From assembly GCF_023205015.1 (NCBI RefSeq), contig NZ_CP096258.1, positions 558,001 through 622,000 of the forward strand: 64,000 bases of DNA, read 5' to 3'. Within the stretch, counting starts at the first letter, position 1. Every line of letters starts with the position of its first letter. Positions 1 through 8,904 of the stretch are shown here, in pieces. Origin of the DNA: Providencia rettgeri. GTDB lineage: Bacteria > Pseudomonadota > Gammaproteobacteria > Enterobacterales > Enterobacteriaceae. The notes below the pieces were generated by a model. It had not been told where the DNA came from, ran no database searches, and was given only the letters and a program-made list of their open reading frames with translations. The translations under genes and the position numbers were made by a program.

Positions 1-29
1 TGATTTATTTGGTTTTTTTATTTATTTTA

Positions 30-59
30 TAAATTATATAATAGACGCTATATAATTTA
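30..59. promoter_or_regulatory. AT-rich inverted repeat upstream of the regulator gene
   Basis: Two perfect 11-base arms (30-40 and 49-59) are separated by 8 bases. They lie about 200 bases upstream of the XRE regulator, in a stretch (1-258) with no other gene. This could be an operator or a cruciform of a gene to the left. The role is inferred; only the symmetry is seen. Confidence 0.35.
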
Positions 60-258
60 ATAGAAAATAACTATCAAATTATATATGTTCGATCGATATA
101 AACGTGTTTACAGAATTAATTAATAAACCTATATTTAAATTCAATTGCTTCTATCTGTGATTGGATATATCCACTTTTTTACATTAAAACAATTATGGTT
201 TAAATTCAGATTTTGTTTTTTAATTTATTATATGAAGGTGTTGTTTGTTGGAATTAAT

Positions 259-588
259 ATGATAAAAACAAATGCATTATTACGTCGAGATGTTGGGTTA
301 TTTTTAAGGCAAGCTAGAATTGATAAGTCACTAACAGGATACCAATTAGCGAAAATATTAAAAATAAGTCAACAGCAAGTTTCTCGTTATGAAAGAGGAG
401 AAACAGGTATTAATATTGAAATATTAAATGTCTTTTTGAATGTATTAGAAAAAAATTGGTTAGAGTTTTTTTTCAAAGTATTAGTTAACCATTCAAGTGA
501 AATTGCAGATATAAGAACGCAAGATGAAATTTTTTATCTCATCGAAAGATCATTTTTCTACTATTATGGAAAAATGAAAATTAGATGA
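259..588 (+). CDS. MrpJ-like XRE/HTH transcriptional regulator
   Basis: A 109-residue helix-turn-helix protein. The HTH_XRE core runs over about residues 14-60 (LRQARIDKSLTGYQLAKILK followed by ISQQQVSRYERG), the classic Cro/C1 pattern with the recognition helix at QQVSRYE. Size and fold match MrpJ of Proteus mirabilis, which represses motility when fimbriae are made. The frame is open further upstream, but the ATG at 259 directly precedes the conserved domain and gives the MrpJ length. The gene lies 158 bases before the major pilin gene and on the same strand. In P. mirabilis mrpJ is the last gene of the operon, so the position here is different. Control of this fimbrial operon and/or flagella is inferred from family and neighbourhood. 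Confidence 0.75.
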   Translation: MIKTNALLRRDVGLFLRQARIDKSLTGYQLAKILKISQQQVSRYERGETGINIEILNVFLNVLEKNWLEFFFKVLVNHSSEIADIRTQDEIFYLIERSFFYYYGKMKIR

Positions 589-688
589 TTTTCAATGGTT
601 TTTATTGAAATAGTAATTTACATATATTACAGCTCTTAGTTTTGTGTCTTCTTTAATTGGATTAAATATGGAAATTAGACTTACGCTA

Positions 689-731
689 TTAATTTTTTAA
701 TGGTGTATTTTTTGTAATTTAATTTTTTAAT
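689..731 (+). repeat. Pair of 13-base AT-rich direct repeats before the pilin gene
   Basis: The 13-mer TTAATTTTTTAAT occurs at 689-701 and again at 719-731, 30 bases apart, just upstream of the pilin ribosome binding site. Such A/T tracts could bind H-NS or a dedicated regulator. No recombinase gene and no longer inverted repeats typical of an invertible fimbrial promoter are seen here. Confidence 0.35.
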
Positions 732-746
732 TGAAAGGAAAAATAT

Positions 747-1334
747 ATGCGATTACCCAAATTAAATATTTCCCCCCAGTTATCAAAATCATCTCGGTTA
801 TTTATTTTCACTGCATTGATGACAACTTTTTTATCAACAAATTCTGCGGCAGACAATACAGGCACAGTTGATTTCGAAGGTGTCGTTGTGAGTACACCTT
901 GTAATATAGCGCAATCTTCCCTCAAGCAACTTATTGATTTTGGACAGTTATCTCGTAGAGCGTTGGAAAATGGTCGTGTAGCTGAAGTGAAATTTAATAT
1001 TGAATTTACGGGATGTGATTTCGCTGATTTTGATACCGATGCAGCAGGAAAACCCATTGCTGTTAAATCAATGGAGTTAGTGTTTACAGGCCAAAGCTAT
1101 GCGGATGCAACGAATACTTTGCTTTCTACTTCTGCAGGCAATACCAACAATGTGGGAATTGGTATTGATGGATTTGAATTTGGAAAAGCGAAAGATGTGT
1201 TCTCACGCATTATTAATAAGAAGGGAGATAACGTGCTGTCTTTCAAAGCGTTAGCAAAGGCTGTTGATACGACGAAAAGTGTATCGGAAGGTAAGTTCAG
1301 TGCGGTAACAAACTTTCGTATTACTTATCAATAA
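747..1334 (+). CDS. Major fimbrial subunit, type 1/MrpA-like pilin
   Basis: A 195-residue secreted pilin, first gene of the fimbrial operon. A long signal peptide (about residues 1-35, ending near STNSAA) precedes a mature domain with the pilin pattern: N-terminal donor strand (GTVDFEGVVV), Cys in STPCNIA, second Cys in FTGCDF, and a C-terminal beta strand ending FRITYQ. The two Cys form the conserved intramolecular disulfide of the chaperone-usher pilin family. A good ribosome binding site (AAAGGA) precedes the ATG. The strong hairpin after the gene fits its expected higher expression than the following genes. The position corresponds to mrpA in the Proteus MR/P operon. Major-subunit status is inferred from gene order. 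Confidence 0.88.
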   Translation: MRLPKLNISPQLSKSSRLFIFTALMTTFLSTNSAADNTGTVDFEGVVVSTPCNIAQSSLKQLIDFGQLSRRALENGRVAEVKFNIEFTGCDFADFDTDAAGKPIAVKSMELVFTGQSYADATNTLLSTSAGNTNNVGIGIDGFEFGKAKDVFSRIINKKGDNVLSFKALAKAVDTTKSVSEGKFSAVTNFRITYQ

Positions 1335-1342
1335 CTAAACAG

Positions 1343-1372
1343 TTTAACCGCCAGTATTGGCTGGTGGTTAAA
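1343..1372 (+). terminator. Intercistronic hairpin after the major pilin gene
   Basis: TTTAACC-G-CCAG pairs with CTGG-T-GGTTAAA, a 12-bp stem containing one G-T pair. No long U tract follows, so it probably stabilises or attenuates the message rather than ending it fully. It would let the major pilin exceed the downstream subunits. Confidence 0.55.
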
Positions 1373-1395
1373 TGAGAGCCAGTAGAGGGGGTGTC

Positions 1396-1974
1396 GTGGT
1401 CAGTTATCAAAGGGCTATGGATATAACAGTACTGTTGGCCATGCTTATTTTTAGTATTCATTCATATGCAGACAGCAAAAGTATTAAATCCTACAACGTC
1501 AGTGCAATAACGTTACTTAAAGGTAGCGTCATTGATGCGCCGTGTTCAATATCATTGCAAAACCGCTATCAAACTATTGATTTTTCTTCTTTGGCTCTCG
1601 CTTCTGTGTCGAATAACGTGCAACGAGAAATGCATGATCAACCTTTTATTATTGAGCTACAAGACTGTGGTAGTGTTTATTCAACCATTGATCTAAAAAC
1701 ATGGAAGATACGCTTTGTTGGCCAAAGTGCGCAATACATTGATGCTTTTATATTGCAAGGTGCTTCTGAAGGGGTGGGTATTTCGGTATTAGATAATTCA
1801 AAAAGACGATTACAGCCTAATAAGGATTATTTATTATCTGACAATGTATTGCATCAAGATAAATCTGGCTACAGCCTTTTCCTTCGTTATTTCCTACGTC
1901 TGGAATTAACTGGACAACCTATCCAAGCAGGTCGTTATTACGGACTGATCCGCTTTTTCATCGATTACCAATAA
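1396..1974 (+). CDS. Second fimbrial subunit, MrpB/PapH-like (possible terminator pilin)
   Basis: A pilin-family protein of 192 residues from the GTG at 1396. That start is preferred over the in-frame ATG at 1372 because GAGGGG sits five bases upstream, a normal signal peptide follows (VSYQRAMDITVLLAMLIF... to SYA), and the ATG lies in the 3' arm of the intercistronic hairpin. Cys residues in DAPCSIS and QDCGSV give the pilin disulfide, and the C terminus ends in a beta strand (IRFFIDYQ). It sits between the major pilin and the usher, the place of mrpB/papH, whose product anchors and terminates the fibre. The anchoring role is inferred from order only. Confidence 0.75.
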   Translation: MVSYQRAMDITVLLAMLIFSIHSYADSKSIKSYNVSAITLLKGSVIDAPCSISLQNRYQTIDFSSLALASVSNNVQREMHDQPFIIELQDCGSVYSTIDLKTWKIRFVGQSAQYIDAFILQGASEGVGISVLDNSKRRLQPNKDYLLSDNVLHQDKSGYSLFLRYFLRLELTGQPIQAGRYYGLIRFFIDYQ

Positions 1975-2062
1975 CACGCACGAAGAATACGTTTTTATGC
2001 GCTTCATTTTGAAGATGCACTCTTATTGCATTTAATCTGGTATAGCGAGGATGGTATAGAGC

Positions 2063-4615
2063 ATGGTGTTCAAAATTAACGCGAAATTGAAGCAGGCTTG
2101 GCGTATTGTTTTTCTGTTATCGAGTCTTATGGGATGCAAAGTATTTGCCTCTGAATTTAATACAGATGTTTTAGATGCGGATGATATTCAGAATATTGAT
2201 ATGAGCCAGTTTTCAGTAGCTGGGTATACGCTACCAGGAAATTATGTCTTTACTCTCTTTGTTAATGGGCAACGTTTAGGGGCACCCCGTGATATCTCCG
2301 TTTATGAAAATAAGCCAATCGCAGGTGAATCAACTCAAGTCACACAAACCATCTGTATTCCACCAGATGTCCTTGAATTAATAGGTTTAAAGCGTTCGTC
2401 GATGGAAAAAGTGACACTTTCCCATAATGGAAAATGTCTTGATTTTTCTGCGTTAGCAGGGGTTCAAACAACCATCGAGCTCAGTACATTGTCGCTGAAA
2501 ATGACGGTTCCACAAATATGGATGGAATATCGCGACCCTTACTGGGTACCCGCTAATTTATGGGAGGAAGGAATAGGTGGTGTATTTATTGATTACAATG
2601 CGAACATTTCTGCAACCAAAGAAACGGATAGTCATCGGCAAATCTATTTATCAAGTAATGGGGTCACTGGGGTAAATTGGGGGGCTTGGCGCCTACGGGG
2701 TGATTACAGTACATCTTATCAGAAGCAGCGGGGCGATTACCCTCAAGAGAAACATAACTTTGATTTTACTCGCCTTTATGCGTTTACCTCCTTGAAAGAG
2801 AGTGCCTCAATCTTTACGTTGGGGGAAAATTATTTTTATTCGGATATTTTTGAATCTTGGCAATATACCGGTTTTTCTTTAGAAAGCGATGACCGCATGC
2901 TGCCGCCTAAATTAGTTGGGTATGCACCGGAAATTATTGGTGTTGCAAATACGAATGCAATTGTGATTGTTCGCAGCCAAGAACGCATTATTTCTGAAAC
3001 GGCAGTTCCTCCCGGCCCATTTCGTATTCAAACTCTTGATAGCGGCATTCGTGGTGTCTTAGATGTGACCGTCCGCGAAGAAAATGGGGAAGAGAGTAAG
3101 TTTAGTATCAGTACGGCCTCGTTGCCTTATTTAACACGTCCCGGACGCGTTATCTATAAGGCTGCTATGGGAAAGACGCGTTATGACAATCGGCATTTAA
3201 CAGGGGAGCCTGTTGTAAGTGGTGAATTATCATATGGTGTTTCAAATGCATGGTCATTATATGGAGGCACCCAGCTTAATGGTTATTACCAAAGTGCAGC
3301 GCTAGGAATAGGGCGAGATCTTTTTTCAATCGGTGCGGTTTCTTTTGATATCACACAATCTTTTGCCGATTTTTCAGATAAAAGACGCCAAGGACGTTCT
3401 TATCGCGTTAATTATGCAAAATCTTTCGATGATTTACGTACTGACATTACCTTTGCAGGTTACCGATTTGCTGACAAAGAATACCGAACATTGACGCAGT
3501 TTATGGATGAAGACAGAGTTGGTTATAGTGTTCAGGCGGCAAAAGAAAATTATCAATTATATTTAAATAAATATTTCGATGATTTCAATATTTCTCTTAA
3601 TTATCAATATAGTACATATTGGCAACATGACTCACAAACACAATACGGTTTATACGTTAATGCGCCTTTAAACTTCCCTCTTTTGTCCCAAAATGCGGCA
3701 AATTTATCATTATCAGCGAGCCGTACAGAGCGAGACAATGGTAATGAAGATGATGCCATTAATCTGTATCTCACTGTACCGTTATTTCGTGGACATAGTG
3801 TCACATTCTCTGAACTCTACTCACGCTCAGCAGGGAATAACCAATTTAATCATCAGGTTGGATATAGCGGTTATGGGGAGCAGGATAATTTTAATATCAA
3901 CGTTGGTTATAACCATGGGCAAAATATAGATAACCAAGTCAGTTTGAGTGGTTTCTATTCACGAGATATCTCTCAAGCAAGTACATCTCTAAATGCGAGC
4001 TATGTACCTGATCAGTACCACAGTATTGGTGGATCAATAAATGGTGGGCTCACATTAACCTCTAAAGGGGCGGCCTTACACCGCTCCGCGCACGGTGATA
4101 CACGACTTATGATTGAAACACCGGGGGTGAGCGGGGTTCCTCTCGAAAATGGTGTAACTAAAACCAATGCATTTGGATTGGCCGTTATTCCCAATGTGAA
4201 TAGTTATCGAAAATCTACCGCTTCAATCAATACCAGCCAGTTACCCGATGATATAGAAAGCCTCGATCCCTCAACGGATATTACGTTAACCAAAGGTGCC
4301 ATCGGTTATCGCAGTTTATCGGTGATGAAAGGCGAAAAGTTATTCGCTGTCTTTGTTCAGTCGGATGGGAAGCACCCGCCTTTTGGCGCCAGTGTACGTA
4401 ATAAAAATAATCAAGAATTGGGGCTTGTGGGTGAAGGTGGTGTGACGTGGTTAGTGGGGGTTTCACCTCAAGAAAAGTTGGCGTTGTATTGGAATAACCA
4501 GCCACAGTGTGAGTTATCTCTACCTGAAAAATTAAATGGGCTTACGGATTTGTTATTGCTGCCATGCTCTTCAGTCAAAGCGCTCCGTTCAGTTAATTCA
4601 TCATCAAGTAAATGA
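2063..4615 (+). CDS. Fimbrial outer membrane usher (FimD/PapC family)
   Basis: An 850-residue usher, the usual family length. The signal peptide (about residues 1-29, ending CKVFA) is followed by the periplasmic N-domain that receives chaperone-subunit complexes (FNTDVLDADDIQNIDMSQF, FTLFVNGQ). A 24-stranded pore domain follows (SSNGVTGVNWGAWRLRGDYS and PPGPFRI segments), with a plug-type insertion, then C-terminal domains (APFGASV-like PPFGASVRN, ending in a Cys pair QPQCELS/LLPCSS). It secretes and assembles the pilins. It overlaps the chaperone start region by an ATGA junction, so the two are probably co-translated. Corresponds to mrpC. Confidence 0.95.
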   Translation: MVFKINAKLKQAWRIVFLLSSLMGCKVFASEFNTDVLDADDIQNIDMSQFSVAGYTLPGNYVFTLFVNGQRLGAPRDISVYENKPIAGESTQVTQTICIPPDVLELIGLKRSSMEKVTLSHNGKCLDFSALAGVQTTIELSTLSLKMTVPQIWMEYRDPYWVPANLWEEGIGGVFIDYNANISATKETDSHRQIYLSSNGVTGVNWGAWRLRGDYSTSYQKQRGDYPQEKHNFDFTRLYAFTSLKESASIFTLGENYFYSDIFESWQYTGFSLESDDRMLPPKLVGYAPEIIGVANTNAIVIVRSQERIISETAVPPGPFRIQTLDSGIRGVLDVTVREENGEESKFSISTASLPYLTRPGRVIYKAAMGKTRYDNRHLTGEPVVSGELSYGVSNAWSLYGGTQLNGYYQSAALGIGRDLFSIGAVSFDITQSFADFSDKRRQGRSYRVNYAKSFDDLRTDITFAGYRFADKEYRTLTQFMDEDRVGYSVQAAKENYQLYLNKYFDDFNISLNYQYSTYWQHDSQTQYGLYVNAPLNFPLLSQNAANLSLSASRTERDNGNEDDAINLYLTVPLFRGHSVTFSELYSRSAGNNQFNHQVGYSGYGEQDNFNINVGYNHGQNIDNQVSLSGFYSRDISQASTSLNASYVPDQYHSIGGSINGGLTLTSKGAALHRSAHGDTRLMIETPGVSGVPLENGVTKTNAFGLAVIPNVNSYRKSTASINTSQLPDDIESLDPSTDITLTKGAIGYRSLSVMKGEKLFAVFVQSDGKHPPFGASVRNKNNQELGLVGEGGVTWLVGVSPQEKLALYWNNQPQCELSLPEKLNGLTDLLLLPCSSVKALRSVNSSSSK

Positions 4616-4629
4616 TTATGAGGCTAATT

Positions 4630-5367
4630 ATGTGGAAGTTAGATATCTATTATCAATGGATTATGAGAGTTCTGTTTGTCATACCAATATTGTCTTTTAA
4701 TACTGATGCCGCAGTGACCTTGGATCGCACTCGGATCATTTTCCCTGGGGATGCGAAATCGATCAATATCAAGATAACCAATGATAATCCAGAAGAAGCA
4801 TATCTCGCGCAAAGTTGGATTGAAGACCCGCAAGGTAACAAGTTAATAAAAGGAGCGTTATTAGCCACGCCACCTCTACAGCGTGTCGAGCCGAGGAGTC
4901 AAAGCTTAGTTCGTTTGAGTTTGACGCCTTTGCTTAGTCAGTTACCGCAAGATAGGGAATCCGTATTTTATTTTAATTTACGAGAAGTCCCGCCTAAATC
5001 TCATGATGCGAATACCTTACAAATTGCTTTGCAATCGCGGGTGAAGCTTTTTTATCGGCCCCCGTCCATTTTAGCCGAGTCAGAAACAAACTGGGCACAT
5101 AAGGTCACACTAATGAAAACCAATAAAGGGTATCAACTCAATAATTCAACACCTTTCAATTTGACGGTTATTGGTTTGGGTAATAACCAAAAGCAGTCTG
5201 AACAAAGTCAATTTGAGGTGGTGATGGTGCCGCCGAAATCCACCCAAGAATTTGTTTCTCAGCCGCTGACAAAGCCACATTTAACCTATATCAACGACTA
5301 TGGCGGAAAACCGACTTTGGCTTTTCGTTGTCAGCAAAAGGTTTGCACTGTGGTTGATGAACGTTAG
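4630..5367 (+). CDS. Periplasmic fimbrial chaperone (PapD family)
   Basis: A PapD-type chaperone of 245 residues. Two Ig-like domains follow a signal peptide ending near NTDA. Family hallmarks are visible: VTLDRTRIIF (the Arg near the N terminus anchors the subunit C terminus), QSWIEDPQGN, the PPLQRVEP segment, QDRESVFYFNLREVPP (the chaperone signature) and a C-terminal Cys pair (CQQKVC). In-frame ATGs lie at 4612, 4618 and 4630; GAGG six bases before 4630 favours that one. It folds pilin subunits by donor-strand complementation and delivers them to the usher just upstream. Corresponds to mrpD. Confidence 0.93.
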   Translation: MWKLDIYYQWIMRVLFVIPILSFNTDAAVTLDRTRIIFPGDAKSINIKITNDNPEEAYLAQSWIEDPQGNKLIKGALLATPPLQRVEPRSQSLVRLSLTPLLSQLPQDRESVFYFNLREVPPKSHDANTLQIALQSRVKLFYRPPSILAESETNWAHKVTLMKTNKGYQLNNSTPFNLTVIGLGNNQKQSEQSQFEVVMVPPKSTQEFVSQPLTKPHLTYINDYGGKPTLAFRCQQKVCTVVDER

Positions 5368-5414
5368 TTAAGTCGGGAAATATGCCTAGCATTAATAATA
5401 GAAGGAGTAATGCA

Positions 5415-5825
5415 TTGATAAAACATATGCTTATCGGTCTATTTTTCATCAGCGGCATGGTCATCAGTGGCGCGATAGGCGGGATGGCTTCGGCGAGCGA
5501 GTTTTTAAATCATACTGCAGTGAATGAATCGCATTATGAAGATTCAAATAGTGGATGGTTAGAAGTCAGCGCTCAATTATTCAATTCACCTTGTCACTTA
5601 AAAATATCAACCTCAGCGGTGATGCTGACTCAATGTGGCGCAGGCGATGCCTTTTCTGCCAACAAAATGCAAACAACGCCCGCACAAATACGTTTTTATG
5701 ATGTGCAAAATGGGAATGTTACGGCTATAGAGAAAATGAATCTATTAAATGGCAATAATCTCATTTACCCCCCTGTTTCAATGCACAAATCGAATTTATT
5801 ACGGTTGGAGGTGGTTTATGAGTAA
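5415..5825 (+). CDS. Minor fimbrial subunit or assembly protein, MrpE position
   Basis: A small secreted protein of about 136 residues. TTG at 5415 is the likely start: a strong GAAGGAG lies seven bases before it and a compact signal peptide (KHMLIGLFFISG... to MASA) follows. An in-frame ATG at 5382 has a much weaker site. The mature part has two Cys (NSPCHL and LTQCGA) and ends in a beta-type strand (RLEVVYE), but it is shorter than a normal pilin domain. It is placed like mrpE. It overlaps the next gene by eight bases. The exact role is not clear; an adaptor or minor subunit is inferred. Confidence 0.65.
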   Translation: MIKHMLIGLFFISGMVISGAIGGMASASEFLNHTAVNESHYEDSNSGWLEVSAQLFNSPCHLKISTSAVMLTQCGAGDAFSANKMQTTPAQIRFYDVQNGNVTAIEKMNLLNGNNLIYPPVSMHKSNLLRLEVVYE

Positions 5826-6333
5826 GGCAATTTTACTTTTAAGCCTTGTATTTCCTATCTTTGGTTGGTGTAAGGATAGCCTAGATGTGGAATTTAGCGG
5901 AATTTTAGTCAACAAAACCTGTCAGTTAGCGGCTGATTCCATCAATAAGCAGGTGAAAATTGAAAATATACGGTTGAAGTCGATTAATAATAACATTACC
6001 AGTGATATCACCCCCTTTTTTATCACGATTGAAAAATGTAGTCAGTCTGACCTCAATAAGATGATAAAGATTACTTGGAAGAGCCCAAAACGCGTTAGTG
6101 TCGAGGGGCAAAGTTACCTTGGAACAGATGGAGATAGTGGTGTACTGCTGGGGGTGGTTGATAAGCAAAGAACACTTGTGGTTTGGGAACAATCAATTGA
6201 GGTCGAGCCTGTTACGGTTGCCGATGGGACTCAACAATTGGAATTTGGGGTGTTTGCCCGTAAAAACCCGTTGAATGAGGCAAAACAAGGCTTTTTTTCA
6301 AGCTCAGCGACTTTTTCATTGGAGTATGAGTGA
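5818..6333 (+). CDS. Minor fimbrial subunit, MrpF-like
   Basis: A pilin-family protein of 171 residues starting at the ATG at 5818, six or so bases after GGAGGTGG and inside the end of the previous gene, so translation is probably coupled. The signal peptide runs to about FGWC, then LDVEFSGILV, Cys in NKTCQLA, Cys in EKCSQS, and a terminal strand FSLEYE. The QSYLGTDGDSGVLLG motif is the central region common to this pilin class. It is expected near the fibre tip, as an adaptor between shaft and adhesin, by analogy with mrpF. The open frame extends upstream to 5749, but that start would give no signal peptide at the N terminus. Confidence 0.8.
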   Translation: MSKAILLLSLVFPIFGWCKDSLDVEFSGILVNKTCQLAADSINKQVKIENIRLKSINNNITSDITPFFITIEKCSQSDLNKMIKITWKSPKRVSVEGQSYLGTDGDSGVLLGVVDKQRTLVVWEQSIEVEPVTVADGTQQLEFGVFARKNPLNEAKQGFFSSSATFSLEYE

Positions 6334-6866
6334 TGAATACAATCAATTGGTTATCTAAATTTATTTTGTGTTTTTTATGCTTCTCTTTTATAGCTAAATC
6401 AGATGTTTTAATTGATGTTAGTGCGACGCTAGTCGACCCTGCCTGTCATCTTCGTAGTGAAGACAACAGCACGCCGTTAAAAATCCATTTTGGGGTGATT
6501 AATATACCGCATAATTCTGATGATATTTTCCAATCCCATACATTTCCTTTGTATTTAACTGGCTGTAATTGGAATAAAGCGCTCGGTATTATGATTAACC
6601 CCAAAAACAGTAACACGATGGTCTATCAAGGAAAAAACATTTTATCAACGGATACTGATGGCCTTGGTATTAATATCAACAATATAACTGGTGGTGTGGC
6701 TCATCCACTTGAAGTTAATCAAATTCAGCAAATATTCCCAGAGCAAATAGATGCCACTTTGCAGCGAATTATTTTACAAGCTGACCTCGTTAGTACCCTA
6801 CCAGCGAGCCAACTCCGTGCTGGAAAATTTAGTGCTATTGCCATGATTTCGGTCACTTACTATTAA
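6333..6866 (+). CDS. Minor fimbrial subunit, MrpG-like
   Basis: A 177-residue pilin-family protein starting at the ATG at 6333, overlapping the stop of the preceding gene, with GGAG eight bases upstream. The signal peptide spans about residues 1-23 (ending FIAKS). The mature domain shows the donor strand (DVLIDVSATLV), Cys in DPACHL, Cys in TGCNWN, the central GKNILSTDTDGLGI segment and a C-terminal strand (AMISVTYY). By position it matches mrpG, a tip-proximal minor subunit preceding the adhesin. Confidence 0.8.
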   Translation: MNTINWLSKFILCFLCFSFIAKSDVLIDVSATLVDPACHLRSEDNSTPLKIHFGVINIPHNSDDIFQSHTFPLYLTGCNWNKALGIMINPKNSNTMVYQGKNILSTDTDGLGININNITGGVAHPLEVNQIQQIFPEQIDATLQRIILQADLVSTLPASQLRAGKFSAIAMISVTYY

Positions 6867-6882
6867 GGCGGTAATATCGGTT

Positions 6883-8037
6883 ATGTCTAATTTTCAAATC
6901 CTATTTCAGGTGGTTTCTTGCTCTATGGTGAAAATACCATTTCCCTTATTTTTGAGGAGAGAGTTCTTTAAACAACCATCTAGCTTATTAATGTATTTTT
7001 TGGTAGTCATTCTTAGTTTGTATGGAATGAAAGCTCATGCAGACTATGCACCCCGAATACAAAATTCCAATTCAGGTTATTCAATTCGGATCGATAGCAA
7101 TAGTGTTATTGAACCCATTGCACGAGTTGGCTCTGATGGCAAAAATTATTATCGTGTAGGAAACCCTATTGTTATTGACGGTACTAGTGCTCAAGTGAGC
7201 GTGTCTGGCTTAGTTGACTGTGTTGGGAGACGATGGGGAAGCAGTAATACAAGAATTCATTCGTCACAGGCATTTCATCGTTTGTTTATGTATGTGGCTT
7301 CTGCGGGAGTCACGATTGACGGAAAAACGACCTACCGGATCAATAACAATTTAGTGATGACGGTGGAAACTCCGATAATAAATTGGATAAATATTGATGC
7401 AGGAATGTGCTCATATGCTTATGTGGGGCTTGTTAGGTCTGCTCAAGAGTTTACCAGTCAATTTCCGGTTACTATTACATTTTTTATTAATGAGCAAATT
7501 ATTGATGGAAAACTGGTTATTCCTGCAATGGATTTAGCAGGCTATGTTCGCGCTTTTACTGAACCTAAAACAGCGCCTTCCTTTGAGAGCTGGCCTTTAT
7601 CTGAATCAACAGTGCCAATGCGTCTTGCCGCTTCCCAGTTAAATGTGAAAGCAATGTGCTCCACGCAAACGAGCTCAGGGCAGGCTAGCACAGTCAATTT
7701 GCGACACGGACAATTAAGTAGTATTTATTACGATAGCTTGGTGACGGAAAGTATCAGATACACGTGCAAATTTGCTGCCTTAACGAAGGTAAGGTTACGG
7801 TTAGACTATGCCACAGATGGTGATCCACAAAAACGTTTGCCGATGAAAGATGCTTCAAATAGAACAATTTACAGTCAATTAGACATTGTGGATGAGCAAA
7901 CTGGGGCGACAGGCACAGACATTCGTGTGGGGATTCAGTCAGATCGTACTATTCAGATACGTAGTCGTATTCAAGGCAGCAATGCAGACGCAGGAAGCTA
8001 TCAAGGGTCTGCATGGTTAATCGCCACATTTGATTAA
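6883..8037 (+). CDS. Two-domain fimbrial tip adhesin, MrpH position
   Basis: A 384-residue protein ending the operon. The signal peptide lies near residues 35-53 (hydrophobic SSLLMYFLVVILSLYG, cut after AHA); translation may start at residue 1 or the Met at 15. An N-terminal receptor-binding domain (about 54-235) has one Cys pair (113 and 176) and a C-terminal pilin domain (about 240-384) has another (259 and 295), ending in the strand SAWLIATFD. A lectin domain plus one pilin domain is the plan of PapG/FimH/MrpH adhesins. It is clearly longer than MrpH as I recall it (about 275 residues). His residues occur in RIHSSQAFHR, and MrpH binds zinc through His, but equivalence is not shown. Receptor unknown. 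Confidence 0.75.
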   Translation: MSNFQILFQVVSCSMVKIPFPLFLRREFFKQPSSLLMYFLVVILSLYGMKAHADYAPRIQNSNSGYSIRIDSNSVIEPIARVGSDGKNYYRVGNPIVIDGTSAQVSVSGLVDCVGRRWGSSNTRIHSSQAFHRLFMYVASAGVTIDGKTTYRINNNLVMTVETPIINWINIDAGMCSYAYVGLVRSAQEFTSQFPVTITFFINEQIIDGKLVIPAMDLAGYVRAFTEPKTAPSFESWPLSESTVPMRLAASQLNVKAMCSTQTSSGQASTVNLRHGQLSSIYYDSLVTESIRYTCKFAALTKVRLRLDYATDGDPQKRLPMKDASNRTIYSQLDIVDEQTGATGTDIRVGIQSDRTIQIRSRIQGSNADAGSYQGSAWLIATFD

Positions 8038-8061
8038 ATGGAGTTTTTGAATGGTTAGATA

Positions 8062-8835
8062 TTATCCACCAATTCTCTGAATAAAGCTGGATGGACTTTG
8101 CCCTAACCATTTTTTAAACATGGTCGAAAAAGACCCAACGCTATTGTAGCCTAAATCGAATGCGACCTCGGTAATGGATTTACCCGCAGAAATGTGGGTA
8201 ATCGCACTTAATAAACAAGCTTGCTGGCGCCAGTCAGAGAAAGATAACCCTGTTTGAGCACCAAAAAAACGGCTAAATGAACGCTCACTTTTGTGCAGTT
8301 TTGCCGCCCATTCCTGTGGTAATGAGGTGATTTGTGGGGCTTTTAGGAATTCCCGGCACAATTGGGCTAAATGTTCATCCCGTGGGATTGGGGCGTAGAA
8401 AGGCAGGGGTTCTGCTTGTGCAATTTCATGCAAAATCAACTGGTACATCACACCATCACGGCCATTTAAATCATATTCAATTGGGGTATCAACCGCTTCA
8501 AGCAATAGCTGACGAAGTAAGGGTGAAACCCTGAGCACTTCACATTTGCTTCCCCTACGTGGAGCGGCTTTGGGCTCAATGTATAAGCTACGCGTACTGA
8601 CATTCAACATGCGTGTTTCATGAGGCGTATTACAGGGGATCCAAACACCACTATCAGGTGGTATGACCCATTCGCCATCTGCTGTACTCACTTCAATCAA
8701 GCCTGTCGCACCATATAGAAACTGGGCGCGGCGGTGAACGTGAGAATCAAGCAGCACGTTTGGTAGGTAATCAGTGCCGATAGCTAAAACATCACGCGGA
8801 ATTGTATCGACCGTTTTTAGAGGAATATTTCGCAT
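8062..8835 (-). CDS. AraC-family transcriptional regulator with cupin sensor
   Basis: A 257-residue regulator. The N-terminal AraC-type cupin (about 10-110; HVHRRAQFLYGATGLIEV, WVIPPDSGVWIP, HETRM) is followed by a C-terminal pair of HTH motifs (about 160-255), with the AraC signature region SITEVAFDLGYNSVGSFSTM then FKKWLGQSPSSF. It resembles the short NimR/YqhC-like group. It is divergently transcribed from the molybdoenzyme operon starting at 9027, so it may control that operon; this is inferred from position. The ligand is unknown. Confidence 0.85.
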   Translation of the reverse strand: MRNIPLKTVDTIPRDVLAIGTDYLPNVLLDSHVHRRAQFLYGATGLIEVSTADGEWVIPPDSGVWIPCNTPHETRMLNVSTRSLYIEPKAAPRRGSKCEVLRVSPLLRQLLLEAVDTPIEYDLNGRDGVMYQLILHEIAQAEPLPFYAPIPRDEHLAQLCREFLKAPQITSLPQEWAAKLHKSERSFSRFFGAQTGLSFSDWRQQACLLSAITHISAGKSITEVAFDLGYNSVGSFSTMFKKWLGQSPSSFIQRIGG

Positions 8836-8904
8836 AGTAATTTTCTTGGCTGATATTCAAAAGTTATTGTCTATTTTCTGAATATAGGCAATTTTTATTG
8901 ATAT

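Noticed and set aside
589..746. Invertible promoter switch for the first fimbrial operon
   Set aside because: Only short direct A/T repeats are present; no long inverted repeats and no recombinase gene in the window.
1372..1395. ATG at 1372 as start of the second pilin
   Set aside because: It lies at the end of the intercistronic hairpin and lacks a good site; GTG at 1396 has GAGGGG at correct spacing.
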